Positions 1 through 6,700 of a stretch of DNA of 18,731 nucleotides are shown piece after piece. The notes beneath the pieces are model-generated. The model was not told the DNA's origin, searched no databases, and saw only the letters and a program-made list of their open reading frames with translations. Position 1 is the stretch's first letter; every line of letters starts with the position of its first letter. A program made the translations under genes and the position numbers. The DNA is from Bacteroidota bacterium (GTDB lineage: Bacteria > Bacteroidota > Ignavibacteria > UBA10030 > UBA8401). The stretch lies in assembly GCA_030824295.1 (NCBI GenBank), contig JAVBYA010000078.1, forward strand, positions 1 through 18,731, written 5' to 3'.

Positions 1-1
1 G

Positions 2-688
2 ATCGAGCATATGGTCGATGCGGTGCTGCAGTTCGAAGGGGAGAAACATTATGCGTACCGCATTCTGCGCGGCATCAAGAACCGCTTCGGCTCCACGAAC
101 GAGATCGGCATCTTTGAGATGCACGATACCGGACTGCGCGAAGTGCTCAATCCGTCCGAGATCTTCCTCTCCGAACGGAGCTACGGTTCCAGCGGCGCCG
201 CCATCGTGGCGAGTCTGGAGGGGACCCGTCCCATATTGATCGAAGTGCAGGCGCTCGTCTCCACCAGCAACTACGGCATGCCGCAGCGCACCTCCACCGG
301 ATTCGACCTGCGGCGTCTGCAGATGCTGCTGGCGGTGCTGGACAAGCGGATGGGGATCAACACCGGTGCGCACGACGTGTTCGTCAACATCGCCGGCGGC
401 ATCCGCATCGACGAACCGGCGGCGGACCTCGGCATCGCTGCAGCGATCGTCTCCTCCATGCGCGACATCCCGGTGGACTCGCAGACCGTCGCCATCGGCG
501 AGATCGGCCTCGGCGGGGAGATCCGCACCATTGCGCATTGCGACAAGCGTGTGCAGGAAGCAGCGAAGCTCGGATTCAAGACCATCATCGTACCGAAGAC
601 CAACGCGAAGAAGATGAAGTCCTCGAAGGATGTTTCCATCATCGGCGTCGAGACGGTCCAGGAAGCGATCAAACACCTCGTCGGATAA
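2..688 (+). CDS. radA: DNA repair protein RadA/Sms, 3' part (5' truncated by window edge)
   Basis: The frame is open from the first bases of the window (it begins I-E-H-M), so the N-terminal zinc finger and most of the RecA-like ATPase core lie outside. The visible part carries the RadA signature KNRFGSTNEIGIFEM at about residues 24-38 from the first visible Met. This is followed by the Lon-protease-like C-terminal domain, with stretches such as VFVNIAGGIRIDEPAADL and AIGEIGLGGEIR. RadA is a RecA-related, DnaB-type ATPase that promotes branch migration during recombinational repair; the Lon-like domain is structural and not proteolytic. The frame ends at TAA 686-688. A weak hairpin (699-715, 6-bp stem) follows without a T tract, so read-through into the next gene is possible. 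The identification is secure; the true start cannot be seen. Confidence 0.96.
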   Translation: MEHMVDAVLQFEGEKHYAYRILRGIKNRFGSTNEIGIFEMHDTGLREVLNPSEIFLSERSYGSSGAAIVASLEGTRPILIEVQALVSTSNYGMPQRTSTGFDLRRLQMLLAVLDKRMGINTGAHDVFVNIAGGIRIDEPAADLGIAAAIVSSMRDIPVDSQTVAIGEIGLGGEIRTIAHCDKRVQEAAKLGFKTIIVPKTNAKKMKSSKDVSIIGVETVQEAIKHLVG

Positions 689-740
689 CGACGGACACTG
701 CCGCCTGGTGCGGCACCGTTCCATCAATCACGGAAAGACT

Positions 741-1001
741 ATGACAATGTTAGACCTGCTCGGATACGGCGGATTCCTGCTTCTGGCCATCTGCTGGATA
801 CCGCAAACAGTGGAGACCATCAAACAGGGACGCGTGGCAATGCAGAAATCGTTCCTCATCATGTACGCGCTCGGCTCCGGCCTGCTCATGGCGCAGGCGA
901 TCGGGCTCAACAGCGTCCCGCTCATCCTGCTGAACAGTTACACCTCCGCCGCCAGTCTCATCAATCTCTTCTACGGTGTCTTTCCGCGGAAGGCCGCATG
1001 A
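741..1001 (+). CDS. SemiSWEET-type (PQ-loop/MtN3) sugar transporter
   Basis: A membrane protein of 86 residues with three hydrophobic segments (about residues 6-24, 36-54 and 58-80). The conserved Pro-Gln pair sits at residues 21-22 in CWIPQTVETIKQGR. This is the bacterial half-SWEET layout; two copies dimerise into a small inner-membrane sugar pore. The substrate cannot be read from sequence. The start is ambiguous. GGAAAG at 732-737 is only 3 nt from ATG 741 but 9 nt from ATG 747, so the second Met (84 residues) may be the real start. The longer open frame reaching back to 630 would overlap radA and has no family resemblance. The stop overlaps the next start by 4 nt (ATGA at 998-1001), so it is translationally coupled to rdgB. 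Confidence 0.85.
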   Translation: MTMLDLLGYGGFLLLAICWIPQTVETIKQGRVAMQKSFLIMYALGSGLLMAQAIGLNSVPLILLNSYTSAASLINLFYGVFPRKAA

Positions 1002-1585
1002 CGCCGCTGCTGCTCGCCACGAACAACAGGCATAAGGTCGAAGAGATCCGGCATTTCCTCGCATCACTGCCGTTCGAGGTCCGCTCCCTGGCGGACATTC
1101 CGAACGGTCCGGTCACGGTGGAAGATGAACCGACCCTGGAAGGGAACGCGCTGAAGAAAGCGCGTGAAGCGTATGCGGCGAGCGGCATGCTCTCGCTGGC
1201 GGATGATACCGGCCTGGAGGTGTTCTATCTGCGGATGGAGCCGGGGGTCTATTCCGCACGGTATGCGGGTGCGAACCCCACGTACAAGGATAATTGCGAT
1301 AAATTGCTGAGGGAAATGCAGGGTGTTGCGGTTCGCCGCCGCCGCGCGCAGTTCCGCACGGTGATCGCGATCGTCGGCAAAGGGATCGAGCGGACCGTGG
1401 AAGGAAAAGTGGAAGGGATGATCCTGGAATCACCGCGGGGCGGACAAGGATTCGGGTATGACCCGCTGTTCGTTCCGACCGGCCATACACGAAGCTTCGC
1501 AGAGATGAGTATCGAAGAGAAGAACACCCTCAGCCACCGCGCTCTTGCGCTGGAAAAAGCAGTCACGATCCTCTCGTCGCTGTAG
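998..1585 (+). CDS. rdgB: XTP/dITP pyrophosphatase (RdgB/HAM1 family)
   Basis: Hydrolyses non-canonical purine nucleoside triphosphates (dITP, XTP) to monophosphates plus pyrophosphate, keeping them out of DNA and RNA. The 195-residue length is normal for the family. Family motifs are all present: LATNNRHKVEE at residues 6-16, DDTGL at 69-73 (metal/catalytic acidic pair), GFGYDPLF with the preceding GG in the second half, and SHRA near the C-terminus. The protein is cytosolic and a dimer in known members. It starts on the ATGA overlap with the SemiSWEET gene, and no obvious separate promoter is seen. The stop (TAG 1583-1585) lies 5 nt before the first palindromic repeat, so the array may also serve as its 3' end structure. 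Confidence 0.95.
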   Translation: MTPLLLATNNRHKVEEIRHFLASLPFEVRSLADIPNGPVTVEDEPTLEGNALKKAREAYAASGMLSLADDTGLEVFYLRMEPGVYSARYAGANPTYKDNCDKLLREMQGVAVRRRRAQFRTVIAIVGKGIERTVEGKVEGMILESPRGGQGFGYDPLFVPTGHTRSFAEMSIEEKNTLSHRALALEKAVTILSSL

Positions 1586-1590
1586 GTTAT

Positions 1591-1920
1591 TATGCCGCCC
1601 CTACGGGGCTGACACATGGCGCTCCTACGGAGCGCTCTCCGAGAGAAAATTCCAAGCCAACACATGGCGCCCCGATGGGGCGCGTTCCACGAGGAAACAT
1701 CACGCCGATGCATGTCGCCCCTACGGGGCTGACACATGGCGCTCCTACGGAGCGCTCTCCAAGAGAAAATTCCAAGCCAACACATGGCGCCCCTATGGGG
1801 CGCGTTCCACGAGAAAACATCACGCCGATGCATGTCGCCCCTACGGGGCTGACACATGGCGCTCCTACGGAGCGCTCTCCGAGAGAAAATTCCAAGCCAA
1901 CACATGGCGCCCCTATGGGA
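1591..1920 (+). repeat. 120-bp tandem repeat made of three palindromes per unit (about 2.7 copies)
   Basis: Units begin at about 1594, 1714 and 1834; the third is cut short near 1920. Each unit holds three hairpins: GCCCC-TAC-GGGGC (1597-1609, 1717-1729, 1837-1849), GCGCTCC-TAC-GGAGCGC (1619-1635, 1739-1755, 1859-1875) and GCGCCCC-KAT-GGGGCGC (1667-1683, 1787-1803; the third, from 1907, has a broken right arm). Spacing between hairpin starts is 22, 48 and 50 bp. Units differ at only a few positions (for example 1641 g/a/g, 1674 versus 1794 g/t). Most hairpins are preceded by an ATG-N-C motif (ACATGGC or GCATGTC). No protein is encoded; open frames here exist only because 120 is divisible by 3. 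It fills the gap between rdgB and the transposase. Confidence 0.93.
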
Positions 1921-1930
1921 CATTTTTTGC

Positions 1931-1992
1931 GCTCCGTTAGGAGCTCAATGTTTTTGCTTTTGAGTAAAAGTGAAGATGAGCTCCGTAGGAGC
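1931..1992 (-). repeat. Two palindromes in reversed orientation upstream of the transposase
   Basis: GCTCC-GTTA-GGAGC (1931-1944) and GCTCC-GTA-GGAGC (1980-1992) read as members of the same palindrome family on the opposite strand. The second is followed by GACATTGC, the complement of the ATGTC motif that precedes hairpins in the forward array. A further unrelated small hairpin, CGAGG-CAAC-CCTCG (2005-2018), follows. The DNA from 1921 to 2092 is more AT-rich than its surroundings and has no gene. Confidence 0.75.
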
Positions 1993-2092
1993 GACATTGC
2001 TTTTCGAGGCAACCCTCGTTTGGCAATGGAATGTAGTTGAAGGAAGGAACTTCTTCAATCATATTCCCTCAACATCATTTTCAGGAAGGAAT

Positions 2093-2554
2093 ATGGCAAA
2101 CTCGTATACCCAACTCTTCATTCATATCGTTTTCACCGTGAAAGGCCGACAAGCGATCATTCCCAGATCCCATAAAGAGGAATTGCACCGCTACATCACC
2201 GGCATCATAAAGAACACAGGACACCTGTTGCTGGCGATGAACAGTGTTCCCGATCATATTCACATTCTGGTCGCGTTGAAGCCTTCGTTGGCACTGTCCG
2301 ACCTTGTAAGGGATATCAAAAGCAATTCGTCTTCCTTTGTGAATGAAAAGGGATGGATCCGCGGTAAGTTCCAATGGCAGGAGGGATTCGGGGCTTTTTC
2401 CTGCAGCCCGGACCATTGCGAGAATGTGAAACGGTACATCGCGAAGCAGGAGGAGCATCATGGGTATGTGACATTCAAAGAGGAGTATGTGAATCTGCTG
2501 GAAACATATGGTGTGATCTACGATGAGAAATATGTGTTCGATGTGTTCGCATAG
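2093..2554 (+). CDS. tnpA: IS200-like Y1 tyrosine (HUH) transposase
   Basis: A 153-residue single-strand transposase of the Y1_Tnp/IS200 fold. The HUH motif is DHIHIL with His55 and His57. The catalytic Tyr115 lies in YIAKQEEHH, with Gln119 as the probable further metal ligand. The family segment FQWQEGFGAFS spans residues 93-103. The ATG at 2093 is chosen because AGGAAGGA (2083-2090) stands directly upstream and because homologous proteins begin with this MANSYTQ-like segment; the open frame continues upstream to 1970 only by chance. Length and catalytic residues are intact, so it may be active. No TnpB/accessory gene is next to it. Palindromes flank it on both sides, which recalls REP-associated tyrosine transposases (RAYTs), although the compact length is IS200-like. 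The link between enzyme and palindromes is inference. Confidence 0.93.
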   Translation: MANSYTQLFIHIVFTVKGRQAIIPRSHKEELHRYITGIIKNTGHLLLAMNSVPDHIHILVALKPSLALSDLVRDIKSNSSSFVNEKGWIRGKFQWQEGFGAFSCSPDHCENVKRYIAKQEEHHGYVTFKEEYVNLLETYGVIYDEKYVFDVFA

Positions 2555-2566
2555 AACGTATTTCTT

Positions 2567-2683
2567 TATGCCGCCCCTACGGGGCTGACACATGGCGCTC
2601 CTACGGAGCGCACCCCAAGAGAAAACACCGCGCCGATACATGCCGCCCCTACGGGGCTAACACATGTCGCTCCTACGGAGCGA
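2567..2683 (+). repeat. Downstream palindrome array, shortened version of the upstream unit
   Basis: Four hairpins: 2573-2585 and 2645-2657 (GCCCC-TAC-GGGGC), 2595-2611 (GCGCTCC-TAC-GGAGCGC) and 2667-2683 (TCGCTCC-TAC-GGAGCGA). Positions 2567-2611 are identical over 45 nt to 1591-1635, where the upstream array starts. The period here is 72 bp rather than 120 bp because the GCGCCCC hairpin and one spacer (48 bp) are missing. It begins 12 nt after the tnpA stop. Confidence 0.9.
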
Positions 2684-2706
2684 TCAGCAAGAAGGAATGC
2701 TGTGCA

Positions 2707-2739
2707 AACAGAAGAGGCCCCGATGGGGCCTCTTCTGTT
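2707..2739 (-). terminator. Perfect 15-bp hairpin, probable terminator for the YbjQ-family gene
   Basis: AACAGAAGAGGCCCC (2707-2721), loop GAT, then a perfectly complementary 15-nt arm (2725-2739). On the minus strand it lies 25 nt past the YbjQ stop and the descending arm ends in TTCTGTTTG, a modest T-rich tail. It could also stop plus-strand transcription from the transposase. Its core CCCCGATGGGG equals the core of the array hairpin at 1667-1683. Confidence 0.7.
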
Positions 2740-2763
2740 GGTGGAAATAATCGGGAATCTACA

Positions 2764-3081
2764 CTACTCCAGCGTCACCGCCGTACCGCTTGCGCTGACC
2801 ATCAGCATGGAACCGTTCCCCACCGTCTCATAATCCAGATCGATGCCGATGATGGCATTCGCCCCCATGGCGCGCGCCTGCTGCTTCATCTCGTCCAGCG
2901 CGATATCCTTCGCACGGCGTAATTCCTCCTCATACGCAGCCGAGCGCCCGCCGACGATATCCCGGATCCCCGCGAACAGATCCTTGAAGATGTTCGCACC
3001 GAGGATCGCCTCGCCGCTGACAAGACCGTAATATTTTATCGCTTTTTTCCCTTCGACCGTATTCGTAGTTGTGAGTAACAT
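2764..3081 (-). CDS. YbjQ/UPF0145 family protein
   Basis: A small cytosolic protein of 105 residues from the chosen start. It fits the YbjQ family (sometimes labelled heavy-metal-binding domain): an N-terminal MLLTTTNTVEGKKAIKYYG strand, then GLVSGEAILGANIFKDLFAGIRDIVGGRSAAYE, a helix of the type DEMKQQARAMGANAIIGIDLDYE, and a final VSASGTAVTL strand. Members form ring-shaped pentamers; the biochemical role is not established. The ATG at 3079-3081 is preferred over the upstream in-frame ATG at 3121-3123. Family similarity begins there, and a G-rich ribosome-binding stretch (GGGGG, complement of 3086-3090) precedes it. It is divergent from the tautomerase operon and convergent with the transposase block, and ends at the strong hairpin at 2707-2739. 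Confidence 0.88.
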   Translation of the reverse strand: MLLTTTNTVEGKKAIKYYGLVSGEAILGANIFKDLFAGIRDIVGGRSAAYEEELRRAKDIALDEMKQQARAMGANAIIGIDLDYETVGNGSMLMVSASGTAVTLE

Positions 3082-3111
3082 GGGAACCCCCGAATGATGA
3101 TGTGTTGTTTT

Positions 3112-3141
3112 TTGAATGGACAATGACGAGATTTATATAAT
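3112..3141 (+). promoter_or_regulatory. Sigma70-type promoter for the tautomerase/YciI operon
   Basis: TTGAAT (3112-3117), an 18-nt spacer and a perfect TATAAT (3136-3141). Predicted transcription start is near 3148, giving a leader of about 68 nt. The leader would open with the hairpin GCAGCCG-AA-CGGCTGC (3148-3163). Confidence 0.6.
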
Positions 3142-3215
3142 TGTGCAGCAGCCGAACGGCTGCGCATATCTCAAGAACCGAAAAATCACTCGAAACGTTC
3201 CAGCCGGGAGCCCTG

Positions 3216-3422
3216 ATGCCGTACGTTAACATAAAGATCACAAAGGACGGCGTGACCGTCGAACAAAAAGCACAGGTCGTGAAAGAGATCACCGATACAC
3301 TGCAGCGCGTGCTCGGGAAACGGCCGGAGCATATCCACATTGTCATCGACGAAGTGGAGACGGAGAACTGGGGCTTTGCCGGTCAGCTCACTTCCGAATT
3401 GCGGAAACGGAATCCCCGATGA
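3216..3422 (+). CDS. 4-oxalocrotonate tautomerase family protein
   Basis: A 68-residue member of the tautomerase superfamily of small hexameric enzymes. After removal of Met the N-terminus is Pro1 (MPYVNIKITKDG), the catalytic base of the family. The C-terminal half, HIHIVIDEVETENWGFAGQL, matches the DmpI/HP0924-like subgroup with its conserved Asn-aromatic-Gly motif. Arg at position 11 of the classical 2-hydroxymuconate tautomerase is not present (Gly there), so the substrate may differ. The start is the ATG that gives N-terminal Pro, with GGGAG at 3206-3210 as ribosome-binding site; the longer frame from 3141 overlaps the promoter and leader hairpin. It overlaps the next gene by 4 nt (ATGA). 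The substrate is unknown and no aromatic degradation genes are nearby. Confidence 0.88.
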   Translation: MPYVNIKITKDGVTVEQKAQVVKEITDTLQRVLGKRPEHIHIVIDEVETENWGFAGQLTSELRKRNPR

Positions 3423-3706
3423 AATACTATGTGTTGATCTATACTGTGTCCGAGGACTATATCGCACGCAGGACGCAATACCGGACGGAACATCTCCGGC
3501 TGGCCGGTGAACTGGCGGACCGCGGAGAACTGGTGCTCGGCGGCGCGCTCTCGGAACCGAACGACACCGCACTGCTGGTGTTCCGCGTGGCGGACAAATC
3601 GGTCATCGAACAGTTCGTCCACCGGGACCCTTACTATCTTCACGGACTTGTTCTGCGGTGGGAGATACGGGAATGGAACGTTGTCACCGGCAGCGCGATG
3701 GTCTGA
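3419..3706 (+). CDS. YciI-like (YCII-related domain) protein
   Basis: A 95-residue small alpha/beta (ferredoxin-like) protein. It begins MKYYVLIYTV, has RTEHLRLAGELADRGELVLGGAL in the middle (His25 is the conserved histidine) and the conserved Asp-Pro at residues 70-71 (HRDPYY), followed by a strand ending LRWEIREWNVV. The family includes putative dehydrochlorinases and stand-alone proteins of unknown function. A His/Asp pair is proposed to act in catalysis in some members. Its start overlaps the tautomerase stop by 4 nt, so the two are made together, perhaps acting on related small organic substrates (inference). A strong hairpin with a T-rich tail follows the stop. Confidence 0.87.
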   Translation: MKYYVLIYTVSEDYIARRTQYRTEHLRLAGELADRGELVLGGALSEPNDTALLVFRVADKSVIEQFVHRDPYYLHGLVLRWEIREWNVVTGSAMV

Positions 3707-3712
3707 AACAAA

Positions 3713-3747
3713 GAAACCCGAAGCATCTGCTTCGGGTTTCGTGTTTT
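3713..3747. terminator. Bidirectional rho-independent terminator
   Basis: GAAACCCGAAGC (3713-3724) pairs with GCTTCGGGTTTC (3729-3740) around a 4-nt loop, a 12-bp stem, followed by GTGTTTT on the plus strand. On the minus strand the stem is followed by TTTGTTTC. It sits between the convergent YciI gene and PKD-protein gene and serves both. Confidence 0.9.
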
Positions 3748-3763
3748 AGTACTGCGTTGTCGG

Positions 3764-6700
3764 TCAGTCGCACATCACGATGATCTCGATCTCGCGCGAG
3801 TGCGCTCCCTGCATCTCCTGGTCAACCGCTTTCACAATGAAGACATTCCTTCCTCGCACCAACTGACCTTCCGCTACTTTTCCGACGCCGAACGGCTGAT
3901 TCCCTTTCCGCCATTCATAGACCACTTTCGCGTCCGCAGGACGGTTCACCGGCGGAGCGGTCAGGATGATGGTGGGATTGGACGGGTTCCAGATGATCGA
4001 TTGCTGGGCCGGACGCTCCGTAAAATTGAGCGAATCCCACACCGTGAGCTGCCATTGATACCGCGCCAGCGGGAGCCCTTTCGGGGTCCAGACGATCGTT
4101 GCCGACTGCGGCCCGACCGTGAGCGGCGTCCATGTCGGCGAGACCTTCACGTTCAGTCCGAAATTGACCGTGCCGTTGCCGTACAGCTGATTGGCATTCA
4201 GTTCGGTGCCGACAATCCAATGTTCCGGCAGTTCGATGTCCAGCGGCGGTTTCGCGATGACGAAATATTCCTTTTGTACCGAATCTTTCGAGTTCCGCAC
4301 GCCGCGTCCGTCATCCGCCGTAAGCGTGATGATGTTCCTTCCTGCGGTGAGCCGGATGGAGTCGGAGGTGACCGCAGCATCGTTCACTTTCCAGCGGAAG
4401 GTGAGCGGGTCGCCGTCGGCATCCTTCTGCTGCTCGGGACGGAGCAGTACCGATTCGTTCTCATAGAGCGGTTCGGACAGCGAGAAGGTCGGATTCGGTT
4501 TGGAGTTGATGCGGACCGATGCCTCTTTGCTGACGGAACGGGTGGAGGTGCCGGAATTATCGGTGACGGTCAGCGCAACGGTGTGCGTGCCGGCAGGAAG
4601 GTTCGCCGCGGTGATGATCGGTGTGGAGCCGACGCTCCGTCCGTCGATCTTCCAGTCATATTGCGCAATGATGCCGTCGTTGTCCGAAGAACGGGACGCA
4701 TCCAGCACCAGCTGGTCGCCGAGCGCAGCATCCGCCGGAACATTCCAGACGATCACCGGCGGTTCGTTGACGATGATCTTCTTGGTCAGTGTGGCGCTGT
4801 TGCAGGTGGAGCTGGACTGGATGTTGATGGTCAGTTCGATGTCATACGTACCGGCGCGGCGGAAGCGGTATTGCGCCTGCGTCAATGCCGGATAGGTGAT
4901 GACCGTATCGCTGCCGAGTTTCCAGCGGAGGGAGATGATCCTGCCGTTCGGTTTGGAGAGCGCCGGATCGAAATTGACGAGTTCGCCGATGCTCACCCGT
5001 TCCGGCATGGCGAAGTTCGCCGTCGGTCCTTCGATCACCCGTACGGTCGATGTCACCTGACTCACCTTCGTGCAGCGGCCGCTGCCGCTGCCGACGACCG
5101 TCAAAGTTGCATAGTAGATGCCCGGCTTGGTGTAGGCGTGCGATACTTTCGAGCCGAGCGACGAGATGCCGTCGCCGAAGTCCCACGTGTACGAGCCGAT
5201 CGGTCCGTTCGGATCGACGCTCCGCGTACCGTTGAAGTCGAGCGGTACGTTGACGCAGATGGTCGTATCGGCAAAGGTCTGATACGCGACCGGCGAACCT
5301 TCCACGATGATCGGAATTGTCGCAGTGGTCGGCTGTTCCGCGAAGCCGTCATCCAGCAGCAACTTCACCGTGTAATAGCCGGGTGAACGGTAGGTGTGCG
5401 CCGGATTGGTTTCGGTGGTGGTCGTTCCGTCGCCGAAATCCCATTTGGTGGAGACCGCATCGCCGTCCGGATCGTACGAGAGCGAGCCGTTAAAGAGGAT
5501 GGTCTGTCCGGTGCAGGAATAGACGAGCGTATCGACCACAGCGACCGGCGGACGGTTGACGAGGATCTTCACGGTTTCACGCGTGATGCTGTTCTTGCGT
5601 CCCTGACCGTCGTTCGCCGTAACGGTGATGAAATGCACGCCGCCTGACGGAGCATCCCACGTGAACGCCGCTTTGTTCACGCGCGTCCTGTCCGGCAGCA
5701 GCCATTCAAAATTGACCGCATGCTTGTCGATATCGTAACTCTGGCTTGCATCCAGCAGCACGCGACGCGAGTTGGTACGGATGAGTGTTTTAGTGACGAT
5801 GATGGGGGAAGCGTTCACCAGTACATTTTTCTGCAGCGTCTGTGCTGAGTTGGCGTAGCCGCCGCCGTCATCCACCGTGACCGATGCCGTGATCATACCG
5901 GAGCGGGTGAAGGTCTTCGTCACTTTCAGCCCTTCTGCCGTTGAGCCGTCCGAGAAGGTCCAGCGTGCCGAGGCGAGATTCTTTGATTCTTTGTCCGACG
6001 ATGCCGTGGCATCGAATGTGACCGGCACATTTGGTTCGGCGACCTCGGGGACCATCTTCCAGCGGACGACCGGCGGATAATTGATGTGGATGGAGAGGGT
6101 CTTCATACCGACCGCATCCGCGAATCCGGAATTGTCCTTTACTTTCAGCGCCACGGCGTAATCGCCCGGTTCGTTGAACACGAGGGAGGGGTTCGGTCCC
6201 TTTGCTGCTTCACTGCCGTTGATGTACCATGTATACTCTGCCACCGAGCCGTCCGGATCACTGCTGCGTGTCCCGTCCACCATGAGCGGCTTCGCCGGTT
6301 CCCATTTCGTGGGGATGGAGAATTGCGCCAGCGGGTAACGGTTGATCACCAGTTCGTGCGAGACTTTTTGCACGCTGTTCGTCTGCCGCTGACGGTCATC
6401 CACCGTTAATGTGATCAGGTAGCGTCCGCTCTGCTGGTATTCGTGGATCACAGTGCGTCCCACGGCGCTCGTGCCGTCGCCGAAGTCCCACGAATGCACG
6501 AGTTCCTTCTGGTCCGCGTCGGTGGTCTTTTCCGCAGAGATCTTCTGGCGCGCAGAGGTGGAGCGGGAATCTGCGGTGATCACCGGTATCGGCGGAGCAT
6601 TGATGTGAATGTCGCGCGAGACGGACTGGACAGAGTTTTCAACACTCTCACCATCATCGGCCGTGAGTGTTACGCGGTAATCACCCGGCTGTGCGAACGC

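Larger units (their letters stand above)
1929..2683 (+). mobile_element. Candidate transposase-palindrome element (IS200-like or RAYT/REP-like)
   Basis: The block combines an intact Y1 transposase gene with palindromes of opposite polarity on its two sides: reversed units at 1931-1992 and forward units from 2573. IS200/IS605-type enzymes recognise subterminal hairpins and RAYTs recognise REP hairpins, so these palindromes are plausible substrates. The exact ends are not defined; no target duplication is expected for this family and none was identified. The left limit is placed where array polarity changes. Confidence 0.4.

Noticed and set aside
699..715. TGCCGC-CTGGT-... hairpin after radA as a terminator
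   Set aside because: It has a short stem and no T-rich tail. It is mentioned only in the radA entry.
1249..2012. Several overlapping open frames on both strands with a 40-residue repeat (for example RRSAMCQPRRG motifs)
   Set aside because: They exist because the 120-bp palindromic DNA repeat has a length divisible by 3. All frames show the same periodicity, and one runs antisense through rdgB.
1591..2690. CRISPR array
   Set aside because: The repeats are themselves palindromic hairpins with conserved spacers between them. There are no unique spacers and no cas genes.
3800..5386. 528-codon plus-strand open frame, and a 421-codon one at 6443-7708
   Set aside because: Both are antisense to the PKD-protein gene and extremely rich in Arg, as expected for the complement of a GC-rich coding frame. 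The minus strand has a signal peptide and clear PKD domains.
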